NCBI GenBank assembly: GCA_964423545.1
Contig: CAYRFV010000045.1
Coordinates: 1 to 26,443 of the forward strand
Length of the DNA stretch: 26,443 nt
Source of the DNA: JALOOE01 sp964423545
Lineage (GTDB): Bacteria > Chloroflexota > Anaerolineae > CG2-30-64-16
Direction of reading: 5' to 3'
Position numbers and translations under genes: made by a program. The notes below the pieces were generated by a model. It had not been told where the DNA came from. It was given only the letters and a program-made list of their open reading frames with translations, and searched no databases. Shown here one piece after another: positions 16,163 to 22,835 of this stretch (positions within the stretch are counted from its first letter, which is position 1; every line of letters starts with the position of its first letter).

Positions 16163-17215
16163 CTACTGCTCTTTCCCGTATCGAACACGCGGGTCGACGG
16201 CGCCGTAGAGGATGTCGACCATCAACACGCCGAGGATTCCCAGAAACGACGTGATCACGAACAGGGCCATCATCACGGGATAGTCGCGGCTGTTGATGGA
16301 GTCCATTGCCAGCCTGCCCATGCCCGGCCAGGAGAAGACGATCTCGAAAAGCACCGAACCGGACAGGATGAGCAAAAAGATGCCGCCCAACCCGGTGATG
16401 AAAGGCATCAACGCGTTGCGCAGCACGTGGCGCAGCACCACCTGCCGTTGGGACAGGCCCTTGGCGCGGGCGGTGCGCACATAATCCTGATTAAGCACGT
16501 CGAGCATCTCGAAACGCAGGATGCGGGAGAAACTGATCCAGCCCCCGATCGCAGCCACCGTGGCGGGCAGGATCAGATGATGCAGACGGTCGAGCAGAGA
16601 GCCGTCACCGATCGTCTCCATGCCGCCCAAGGGCACCACTTTCAGATAGCTGCCCAACACGATGAGCAGCAGCAGGCCAATCCACCACTCAGGCACCGTG
16701 TTGACCAACACGGTCGTGACGCGCACCAAGTGATCGGGCCAACGCCCCCGATGGAGGGCGGCAAGGATGCCCAACGGAAAACCGATCACAACGCTGATGA
16801 TCAGGCTTGAGAAGGCGAGGAGAAAGGTCGCCGGGATGCGAGTCGCGATCAGCTTCAAGACGGGCTCCCCCTGGTAACGGAAGGAGCGGCCGAAGTCCAG
16901 GCGCATAATGCCGCGGCTGCAACGGGTCGGATCAGCGGCGCACAGGCCGCTCTGCCACTGCGCCAGCCCGGGCAGCCGCGCAAACCAGTCCTCACCCGCG
17001 AACCAGGCGANNNNNNNNNNCTGGAGCGGGATCGAACGGTCAATCCCGTAGAGGTGTTTCAGCCGCGCAATGTCGGCCGGGGATCGCCGGGGGTCCTGGT
17101 CGAGAAACTGCAACGGACCCCCGGGCGCCAGTTGGTACACGGAGAAGCTGATCAGAGTTGCAACCCACAACAGGACAACCGATTGCAACCCACGCCGGAT
17201 GATATAACGTCCCAT
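16163..17215 (-). CDS. ABC transporter permease, OppB/DppB-like (contains assembly gap)
   Basis: First permease of the same importer, about 350 residues as assembled. It starts MGRYIIRRGLQSVVLLWVATLISF and has the LAPGGPLQFLDQDPR segment, the GIDRSIPLQ stretch, LDFGRSFRYQGEPVLKLI, six predicted helices and the EAA loop DYVRTARAKGLSQRQVVLRHVLRNAL, ending with the family-typical LYGAVDPRVRYG. A 10-N gap at 17011-17020 falls just after SIPLQ; the frame stays open across it, so the true missing length is probably one more than a multiple of three. Its outside loop is longer than usual and contains two cysteines (GLCAADPTRCSRG). It lies between the binding protein gene (13 bases away) and the OppC-like gene. 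Confidence 0.93.
   Translation of the reverse strand: MGRYIIRRGLQSVVLLWVATLISFSVYQLAPGGPLQFLDQDPRRSPADIARLKHLYGIDRSIPLQXXXXAWFAGEDWFARLPGLAQWQSGLCAADPTRCSRGIMRLDFGRSFRYQGEPVLKLIATRIPATFLLAFSSLIISVVIGFPLGILAALHRGRWPDHLVRVTTVLVNTVPEWWIGLLLLIVLGSYLKVVPLGGMETIGDGSLLDRLHHLILPATVAAIGGWISFSRILRFEMLDVLNQDYVRTARAKGLSQRQVVLRHVLRNALMPFITGLGGIFLLILSGSVLFEIVFSWPGMGRLAMDSINSRDYPVMMALFVITSFLGILGVLMVDILYGAVDPRVRYGKEQ
17011..17020. other. Assembly gap (10 N) inside the OppB-like gene
   Basis: Ten N bases within the extracytoplasmic loop region of the permease. The reading frame continues on both sides. Confidence 0.99.
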
Positions 17216-17228
17216 CGGCAGCCCGAAT

Positions 17229-19070
17229 CTACTTCTGTTCTACATACCAGTCTTCAGCGTTCCAGCCGATGCCCAGCGGACTGGGCTCGATGCCTTTGAC
17301 GCGGTTGTTCAGGCCGGCCCATGCCTTCTGGTAGAAGAGGAAGATGTAGGGTGCATCTTCGGCGATGATCTTCTGGACCTCCTGGTACTTGGGCTTGCGC
17401 ACGGCCGGATCGTAGCTCTTGCCGGCCTCCCGGAAGATCTGCTCGACCTGTTTGTTGACGTAGCCGACCGAGTTCAGCTCGGGGATGCTCTCCTCCGACC
17501 AGATAGTGTACATGATGTGCGGCTCAATGGTGGCCTGCCAGGCGCCGATATACATGTCCCAATCGGGCTTCTCCGACTGAACGGCCTGGAGATAGCTGCT
17601 CCATTCAAGCGCCTGAATCTGCGCCTTGACGCCGATCTTGCTCAGGTAGTCCTGGACGGACACGGCAATCAGCTCGCGCGTCTTACTGGTATTGGGGCCG
17701 TAGATCAGCTTCAGCGTGAGCTGTTTGCCGTCTTTGTCGACCATCTTGCCATCTTTGAGTGTGTAGCCAGCCTGCGCGAAAGCATCGGTGGCCTTCTTCG
17801 TGTCGTAATCGTAGCACGGCACATCCGGGTTGTAAACCCAGGATGTCTCCGGGTAGACCGAACAGATGCGCTTGCCCTGCCCCAGCATGATCTGGTCGGT
17901 CAGCAGGTTCTTGTCGATCGCATAGGCCAGCCCGCGGCGGATGTTGGGATCGTGGGTCGGGAATCCCTCGCGCAGGTTCAGACCGATATAGCTCCAGACC
18001 GCAGCGGCCGGCCACCACTCGTACACCGTGACGTTCGGCAGCTTGCGAGCTTCCGCCAGGTTATCGGGCGTGATCGGGCCGGTGTCGCTCTCTCCGCTCT
18101 TGAGCTTCTGGTAGCCGATATCCTGGCTGGGCACGATCTCAATGATGCGCCTGGCGATGTTAGGCGCGCCACGATACCAGTACTTGTCGTTCGCTTCAAA
18201 GACCGCAGACTGGTCGCGTTTCCAGCTCACCAGCTTGTATGGGCCGGAGACCACGGACGGCGCGTTGATCTCGGGATTCTTCTGCGGGTCCTTCCAATCC
18301 AGCTTTTCCCACACGTGTTTGGGCAGCGGCGTGATCAAGCCGGACATCTGGCCGAGGGCTGGAGCATACACCTCACCGATCTTGATCTGCAACGTGTAGT
18401 CGTCCAACGCTTCATACGAGCTGATGAAATCGAGCTGCGAGAGATAGGGGAAGGCGTTGGCCGGATTCTTCACCTGGTCGTAGGTCCACTTGAAGTCCTG
18501 AGCGGTAATCGGCTTTCCGTCGCTCCAAAGCATATTCTTGCGCAGGCGAAACGTGAAAGTCAACCCATCAGGCGAGATCTCGTAGCTCTCGGCCATGTTG
18601 GGGATATACTCCAGCGTGTTCTCATCGAGACGCAGGAGGCCGCCGGTGTACACCAACCCCTGATAGTCGCCGGAAGCGGTGTCGGTCGTCAGATACGGAT
18701 GGAAGCTCACGGCGTCGGATGTGGCGACGCTGCGATACTCACCGCCGAACCGGTTGCGCGGGGCCGTGACATTCTCCGTGCTGGTGACAGCCATGCCGCC
18801 GGTGATGGACTTCGCCAGGGCCGCCGCCGATTGCTCGACTGTGCCGGTCATCGCGGCGGTTGTCGAGATGGACACCGTCGCGGTGACTGCCTTTTGAGGC
18901 GCTGTTGGAGCCGCAGCGGTCGCCTGGAGAGGCACTGCGCTCGTAGCCGCTGGCGCGGGCGTATTCTCCTGCGGTGCAGGCCCGGGCGTCGTACAGCCCA
19001 CCAGGACCAGCAAGAGCGCCAAGAACAGCGGCGCGGTCGCGTAACGCCATGAACGAGATAAGGTTCGCAT
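17229..19070 (-). CDS. Extracellular solute-binding lipoprotein, family 5 (peptide/oligosaccharide type)
   Basis: Substrate-binding component of the ABC importer, 613 residues, lipid-anchored outside the membrane. The signal sequence leads to lipobox LVGC with Cys26, followed by an Ala/Thr/Pro-rich linker to about residue 105. The mature domain shows SBP_bac_5 features: SVATSDAVSFHPYLTTDTAS, LRLDENTLEYIPNMAESYEI, LTFTFRLRKNMLWSDGKPIT, GPYKLVSWKRDQ, NIRRGLAYAIDKNLL and AEDAPYIFLFYQKAWAG. These proteins bind peptides, nickel complexes or oligosaccharides, and the ligand cannot be told from sequence. The ATG at 19070 is chosen for the GGAGGG (19075-19080) 4 bases upstream; upstream in-frame codons overlap the promoter. 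An 11-bp inverted repeat brackets the probable -10, suggesting repressor control. It is first in the operon. Confidence 0.94.
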   Translation of the reverse strand: MRTLSRSWRYATAPLFLALLLVLVGCTTPGPAPQENTPAPAATSAVPLQATAAAPTAPQKAVTATVSISTTAAMTGTVEQSAAALAKSITGGMAVTSTENVTAPRNRFGGEYRSVATSDAVSFHPYLTTDTASGDYQGLVYTGGLLRLDENTLEYIPNMAESYEISPDGLTFTFRLRKNMLWSDGKPITAQDFKWTYDQVKNPANAFPYLSQLDFISSYEALDDYTLQIKIGEVYAPALGQMSGLITPLPKHVWEKLDWKDPQKNPEINAPSVVSGPYKLVSWKRDQSAVFEANDKYWYRGAPNIARRIIEIVPSQDIGYQKLKSGESDTGPITPDNLAEARKLPNVTVYEWWPAAAVWSYIGLNLREGFPTHDPNIRRGLAYAIDKNLLTDQIMLGQGKRICSVYPETSWVYNPDVPCYDYDTKKATDAFAQAGYTLKDGKMVDKDGKQLTLKLIYGPNTSKTRELIAVSVQDYLSKIGVKAQIQALEWSSYLQAVQSEKPDWDMYIGAWQATIEPHIMYTIWSEESIPELNSVGYVNKQVEQIFREAGKSYDPAVRKPKYQEVQKIIAEDAPYIFLFYQKAWAGLNNRVKGIEPSPLGIGWNAEDWYVEQK

Positions 19071-19098
19071 CGGTCCCTCCCGCCAATGGATGAAGAAT

Positions 19099-19135
19099 CG
19101 CGCAGTTTTGAGATCACTATACCGAAAACTGCGCG
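19099..19135 (-). promoter_or_regulatory. Promoter with perfect 11-bp inverted repeat (candidate operator) of the binding-protein operon
   Basis: CGCGCAGTTTT (19099-19109) and AAAACTGCGCG (19125-19135) are perfect inverted arms separated by 15 bases. On the minus strand a -10-like TATAGT (19116-19121) lies between them; no convincing -35 is visible. The dyad centred on the -10, 29 bases upstream of the start codon at its near edge, looks like the binding site of a dimeric regulator rather than a terminator, as there is no T-run. Confidence 0.5.
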
Positions 19136-19179
19136 CGATACAGTAGGCTAGTGTCCCTAACACAAAAATGGTGAGCCGA

Positions 19180-19198
19180 CCGGCCGGGAGCCGGCCGG
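19180..19198. repeat. GC-rich hairpin in the intergenic region
   Basis: CCGGCCGG (19180-19187) and CCGGCCGG (19191-19198) form an 8-bp stem with a GAG loop. On the minus strand a TTTTT run begins about 15 bases further on, too far for a standard intrinsic terminator. The rest of 19199-19417 shows no gene. Confidence 0.4.
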
Positions 19199-19417
19199 CG
19201 GCGTCTGCACCCTGATTGTCCTTGCATTATTCTGCAACCAGATGAAGGCGACATGAAAAGAGCCTGAAACGTTGATCAGGAGACGCGGGGAAGGGGCGGA
19301 TACGGCATCACCGTCAGCGGTGCTCTTGTCCTGAACGCGGACCTATGGCATGATGATGGCTCGTAGCGGGCAGACCCCACGCTGGCCGCTCTTCGAAGCC
19401 CTATCAAGGAAGCTGCC

Positions 19418-20722
19418 ATGCCAGCCAAAACTACCGCAGTCATTGTCGGCGCAGGTCATCGCGCCATGGTCTACGCCTCCTATGCCAGGAGCCATCCCGA
19501 GGAACTGGCAATTGTCGGGATGGCCGATCCATCGCCGCTGCGCCGGGAGCAGACTGCCCGCGCCTTCGATCTGCCGGCACAGCGCTGCTTTGAGACGGCC
19601 GAAGCGCTCGCTTCAGCGCCCCGCTTTGCCGACTTCGCCATCAACGGCACCATGGACCATCAGCACGTACCCACATCGCTGCCCCTGCTGGAAGCGGGCT
19701 ATCATCTGCTGCTCGAAAAACCGTTCGCGGTGACCGAAGAGGAAATGTGGCGGCTTGTCGAGACAGCGCGGCGCACCAATCGCAAGGTGGCGATCTGCCA
19801 TGTGTTGCGTTACGCACCGTTCTATGCGGCGATTCGGCAGCAGGTGGTTGCCGGGACCATCGGCGACCTCCTGAACGTGCAGGCGGCCGAGCACGTGTCC
19901 TACCATCATATGGCCGTGGGCTTCGTGCGCGGCAAATGGAACCGTAAGGACACCTGCGGATCGAGCATGCTGATGGCCAAGTCGTGCCACGACCTGGATC
20001 TGATCGCCTGGATGAAAAGCGGTCTTCGTCCCCGGCGCGTTGCCAGCTTCGGCAGCAACTACCAGTTTCGCCCTGAGCGAGCGCCCGCAGGCGCGGGAAC
20101 GCGCTGCCTGGTCGATTGCCCCATCGAAGCAGACTGCCTCTACTCGGCGCGCAAGCATTACATCGACCACCCGGATCGCTGGGCGTTCTACGTCTGGGAC
20201 TCGCTGGAGCACCTGGCCAATCCGACGATCGAGGATAAGCTCGCATCCCTTCAGACCAGCCCCTACGGCCGCTGCGCCTGGAAGACGGACATGGACGTGG
20301 TCGACCACCAGTCGGTGCTGATCGAATTCGAAGATGGCTGCACGGCGACGCTGAACATGATCGGCGGTGCAGCGAAGCCGTCGCGCACGATCCACCTGAT
20401 CGGCACGCGCGGGGAAATCCGGGGCTGCCTGGAAGATGGCGAATTCAGCATCTATCGCCCCGACCCGCGGCCGGGATGCGAGACGGCGGAGGAGGTGATC
20501 GACCTGAACGTCGGCGGCGACATGGTCGGCGCAGGCGGCGGCCACGCGGGCGGCGATCTGCGGCTGATGGCGGATTTCGTGAGACTGCTGAACGGCGAAC
20601 CGAGGTCGATCTCGTCCACCGCGCTGGAGGATTCGGTCAGCGGGCATCTGATCGGTTTCTGCGCGGATCGGGCGATGGCGGAGGGACGGGTGGTGGAAGT
20701 CGATCTGAGCAGGCATGCCTGA
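19418..20722 (+). CDS. Gfo/Idh/MocA-family NAD(P)-dependent sugar oxidoreductase
   Basis: Cytosolic dehydrogenase of 434 residues. The N-terminal Rossmann fold has GAGHR (residues 11-15) and the strand-end MADPS; the family's dinucleotide motif EKP is at 100-102 (LLLEKPFAVT). The catalytic region is MAKSCHDLDLIAWM, with His in the usual place. The C-terminal alpha/beta domain includes DHQSVLIEFEDGCTATLNMIGG and IHLIGTRGEIRG. A loop with three cysteines (RCLVDCPIEADC, Cys230, 234, 240) followed by YSARKHYID marks a sub-family that may hold a metal. AAGGA (19406-19410) sits 7 bases before the ATG. It is divergent from the ABC transporter operon, so it may act on an imported sugar or cyclitol; that is inference. 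Confidence 0.92.
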   Translation: MPAKTTAVIVGAGHRAMVYASYARSHPEELAIVGMADPSPLRREQTARAFDLPAQRCFETAEALASAPRFADFAINGTMDHQHVPTSLPLLEAGYHLLLEKPFAVTEEEMWRLVETARRTNRKVAICHVLRYAPFYAAIRQQVVAGTIGDLLNVQAAEHVSYHHMAVGFVRGKWNRKDTCGSSMLMAKSCHDLDLIAWMKSGLRPRRVASFGSNYQFRPERAPAGAGTRCLVDCPIEADCLYSARKHYIDHPDRWAFYVWDSLEHLANPTIEDKLASLQTSPYGRCAWKTDMDVVDHQSVLIEFEDGCTATLNMIGGAAKPSRTIHLIGTRGEIRGCLEDGEFSIYRPDPRPGCETAEEVIDLNVGGDMVGAGGGHAGGDLRLMADFVRLLNGEPRSISSTALEDSVSGHLIGFCADRAMAEGRVVEVDLSRHA

Positions 20723-20739
20723 TTGCGATCAAGCAGGCT

Positions 20740-20764
20740 GGGCACGGGAGCACACCCCGTGCCC
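20740..20764. terminator. Strong hairpin between convergent genes
   Basis: GGGCACGGG (20740-20748) pairs with CCCGTGCCC (20756-20764) over a 7-base loop. An alternative outer pairing GCTGGGC (20737-20743) with GCCCAGC (20768-20774) overlaps it. The position between the convergent oxidoreductase and endonuclease stops suggests a bidirectional transcription end, although no T-run follows on either strand. Confidence 0.45.
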
Positions 20765-20787
20765 CTTGCCCAGCATATCTGCCCCGT

Positions 20788-21540
20788 TTACGGCAAGAAC
20801 GTATCCAGATCGAGGTTCCCGCTGTTGAACTCCACGAGCTTCACCCATTCTATTGTTCCGTCAGCATCACAGAATCGGTCAATGAACTGCTTCGTGAAGC
20901 GGTTTGTCACCCTGCCCTTCGCTGCGTGGAAGGCCTCGTTGTGGTCTTTGGCCCGGTAACCTATCGGCTCAATGATATCGGTATAAAGATCACGGTCTTC
21001 GCTGATGAGATACCAGAAGTTCTGCCCCACCACCTTCATGTACCCGCGCAGATAGCTTGTCTTCGTCTTGCCATAGCATATACCGAGCACCGGCTGCACG
21101 TTGGCACCCCGTCTTGACTGCTTTACCCGGATCACAGCGTTCTTGAGGTCTTGCTCCAGCTTGTCTTGCTGAGAGCTGTTGCCCCAGCTCGGCCCCGACT
21201 TGATGGAAATGACATAGTGAATTCCATTGTTGATGAACTCAAGATCTACTCCCGGCGCAGTGGACTTGTGACCTCCGCAAGTCATCTCGGCGACAAAGAC
21301 GGCAAGTCGCTCCAGAAAATCGCCAAACAGCTTCTCCTCCGACGATGAGAGAAAGGCATCAAGCAGGCCCGTCATCAACTCGCTGGCCGTGGTGATGCTC
21401 TTTGCCCTGAAAAGATAGGGGTTCTTCGTCAACAACTTGTCTAGCTTTAGCTCCTCCAGCAACCTGATGCGATGTCCATGAAAGTCCACAATGTTCTCGT
21501 TGACGAAGCTGCAAACCGCATCAAGATCGAGTGAGTTCAC
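20788..21540 (-). CDS. Type II restriction endonuclease, EcoO109I/PmeII-like family
   Basis: A 250-residue endonuclease. I recognise the family from FVNENIVDFHGHRIRLLEEL, KNPYLFRAKSITTASELM, the strongly conserved LDAFLSSSEEKLFGDFLE, and the catalytic core APGVDLEF then HYVISIKSGPSWGNSSQ. The core is PD-(D/E)xK-like, with Asp99 and Lys114, but position 112 is Ser where a D/E is canonical; Glu101 may substitute. The conserved C-terminus includes VVGQNFWYLISEDRDLY and EPIGYRAKDHNEAFHAAKG. AGGAG lies 5 bases before the ATG at 21540, and the methyltransferase stop is 14 bases upstream, so they form one operon, methyltransferase first. Codon use is markedly more AT-rich than the flanking genes, a sign of horizontal transfer. 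The recognition sequence cannot be inferred; EcoO109I itself cuts RGGNCCY. Confidence 0.85.
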   Translation of the reverse strand: MNSLDLDAVCSFVNENIVDFHGHRIRLLEELKLDKLLTKNPYLFRAKSITTASELMTGLLDAFLSSSEEKLFGDFLERLAVFVAEMTCGGHKSTAPGVDLEFINNGIHYVISIKSGPSWGNSSQQDKLEQDLKNAVIRVKQSRRGANVQPVLGICYGKTKTSYLRGYMKVVGQNFWYLISEDRDLYTDIIEPIGYRAKDHNEAFHAAKGRVTNRFTKQFIDRFCDADGTIEWVKLVEFNSGNLDLDTFLP

Positions 21541-21554
21541 GGCATCTCCTGTTG

Positions 21555-22430
21555 TTAGGCATCTGCCCCGTCTGCGGGTTGATAGTCTTCCCGCCTTTCA
21601 CCGATGGTGGGTAGACGAAGCTGAATCTCCGCAAGCCTGCTGCGGGACATTTCAACATACTCCGGACTCAAATCTATCCCAGTGTATCGGCGACCAAGCT
21701 GCACGGCCGCCACAGCAGTCGTCCCAGACCCAATAAATGGATCCAAGACGAGATCCCCCGGCTGCGTGAACAGCCGGACAAACCACTTCGGCAGATCGAT
21801 TGGAAACGCTGCACTGTGGTTGCGGTTAGAGCACTCAGTAGCCATATGAATCACATTCGTAGGGTACACCAGATCACGGCCCAACCAGTTCGAAACGTTT
21901 TTCCCAAAGCCGCTGCCTACCCGCGATTCGTCTCTCGTCTTGTCGGTCTCACTGAGGTTAGATAGCCGATCCTTCGCCCAATCACCTACCGGAATCATCA
22001 CCGAGTCCTGATACATGTTGAATTTCCTCGCTTTGTTAAACTGAATGAGCCTCTCCCAGTTATCTCGAAAGCGATTCGGCCATTTTCCTGGATATGAGTT
22101 CTTTTTGTGCCACATGAACTCCTCTGTCCACAGCCAGCCCTGTCTTCTCATCTCCAAGATCATCTCAATGACGTAGGTGTGTCGTTCTCCGTCTACGACC
22201 CGTTCCTTAATGTTGAGGATGAAGGTGCCGGTAGGCTTGAGGACACGCAGGAATTGCTCTGCTTTGGGCAGAAACCAAGCAACATATTCGTCAGGGCTGA
22301 CTCCCCCGTATGTTTTCTTGCGTTGATCTGCATATGGTGGTGATGTGAATATCAGGTCCACCGAATCGGCGGGGAAGCCCTGCAGAACCTTCCCACAGTC
22401 ACCGAGAAGAATCTGGTCAATGAACTCCAT
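21555..22430 (-). CDS. Type II DNA methyltransferase, N4-cytosine type (beta-class motif order)
   Basis: Modification partner of the restriction endonuclease, 291 residues. The catalytic motif IV, TSPPY, is at residues 29-33, near the N-terminus, and the S-adenosylmethionine motif LVLDPFIGSGTTAVAAVQLG is near the C-terminus, the order seen in beta-class enzymes. TSPPY points to N4-methylcytosine; N6-adenine is less likely. Other conserved blocks are GTFILNIKERVVDGERHTYV and SYPGKWPNRFRDNWERL. The ATG at 22430 is preferred: GAGGA lies 8 bases upstream and the sequence MEFIDQILLGDCGKVL fits the family N-terminus; an in-frame ATG at 22460 sits almost at the predicted transcription start. Like the endonuclease gene it is AT-richer than its surroundings. 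The operon promoter (22470-22499) contains a C-box-like palindrome. Confidence 0.9.
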   Translation of the reverse strand: MEFIDQILLGDCGKVLQGFPADSVDLIFTSPPYADQRKKTYGGVSPDEYVAWFLPKAEQFLRVLKPTGTFILNIKERVVDGERHTYVIEMILEMRRQGWLWTEEFMWHKKNSYPGKWPNRFRDNWERLIQFNKARKFNMYQDSVMIPVGDWAKDRLSNLSETDKTRDESRVGSGFGKNVSNWLGRDLVYPTNVIHMATECSNRNHSAAFPIDLPKWFVRLFTQPGDLVLDPFIGSGTTAVAAVQLGRRYTGIDLSPEYVEMSRSRLAEIQLRLPTIGERREDYQPADGADA

Positions 22431-22469
22431 GGTTGCTATCCTCTGCCGTAGAACATCCATTCGCAGATC

Positions 22470-22499
22470 GACTATAGTCAACTCTCGAGAGAAAGTCAA
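22470..22499 (-). promoter_or_regulatory. Promoter of the restriction-modification operon with C-box-like palindromes
   Basis: Minus-strand -35 TTGACT (22494-22499), spacer of 17 and -10 TATAGT (22471-22476), both near consensus. The -10 lies inside the perfect palindrome GACTATAGTC (22470-22479), which resembles the half-sites bound by restriction-modification controller (C) proteins. A second palindrome, CTCTCGAGAG (22482-22491), fills the spacer, and TTGACT occurs again at 22476-22481. Transcription would start near 22464, leaving a 33-base leader. Confidence 0.7.
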
Positions 22500-22544
22500 G
22501 GATGGTGCACAGGTATGAGCGATGCCTGATGTCGAAGAGATCAT

Positions 22545-22782
22545 TCATGGCGCGGGATCCGGCCACCAGCTACTGAGGTCACGAGCCGGGTCGAGTCCAA
22601 CGCCGACCAGAGGCGATTCGCGAAAGAAAACGCTGAGCTTCTCCTGCTTTGCCACCATCTTGAGGTAGGCGACGTATGAGATCACCACTGCGGCTTCGAC
22701 GCCGCGTCGCGTGCTGCATGGCCTCCTCCACTACGGCGCTCAGTTTGCTCTTGGCTTCCTGAAGCTGCCAGATGCGCTTCAT
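22545..22782 (-). pseudogene. Frameshifted Phd/YefM-type antitoxin relic
   Basis: The start MKRIWQLQEAKSKLSAVVEEAM is a typical Phd/YefM antitoxin N-terminus, with GAGGG 6 bases before the ATG at 22782. At about 22711-22715 the family sequence moves to another frame, which reads TRRGVEAAVVISYVAYLKM and then VFFRESPLVGVGLDPARDLS, the usual C-terminal half of these antitoxins, ending TGA at 22545. Residues normally found between the two parts (a segment like xGPQxI) are missing, so a short deletion not divisible by three explains the break. The relic's stop overlaps an ATG (ATGA), as in coupled toxin-antitoxin pairs, but the following 43-codon frame (22417-22548) matches no toxin I know and runs into the restriction-modification promoter. 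A sequencing error is possible but would not restore a toxin. Confidence 0.75.
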
Positions 22783-22815
22783 ATCCAACCCTCACGGCTG
22801 GACCGGTTCGATTGT

Positions 22816-22825
22816 GTCAGCTGAC
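22816..22825. promoter_or_regulatory. 10-bp palindrome upstream of the antitoxin relic
   Basis: GTCAGCTGAC is a perfect palindrome, 34 bases upstream of the relic's ATG on the minus strand. Antitoxins of this class bind palindromes near their promoter, so it may be the old operator. This is position-based inference only. Confidence 0.25.
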
Positions 22826-22835
22826 GCACCACCCG

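Noticed and set aside
17517..19052. A 511-codon open frame on the plus strand, opposite the binding-protein gene
   Set aside because: It is antisense to a gene with clear family motifs, signal peptide and ribosome site. Its own translation is Arg/Val/Gly-rich with no recognisable domain; high GC content opens such frames.
19180..19198. Hairpin as a normal intrinsic terminator
   Set aside because: The T-run on the minus strand begins about 15 bases away, and this is upstream, not downstream, of both flanking genes.
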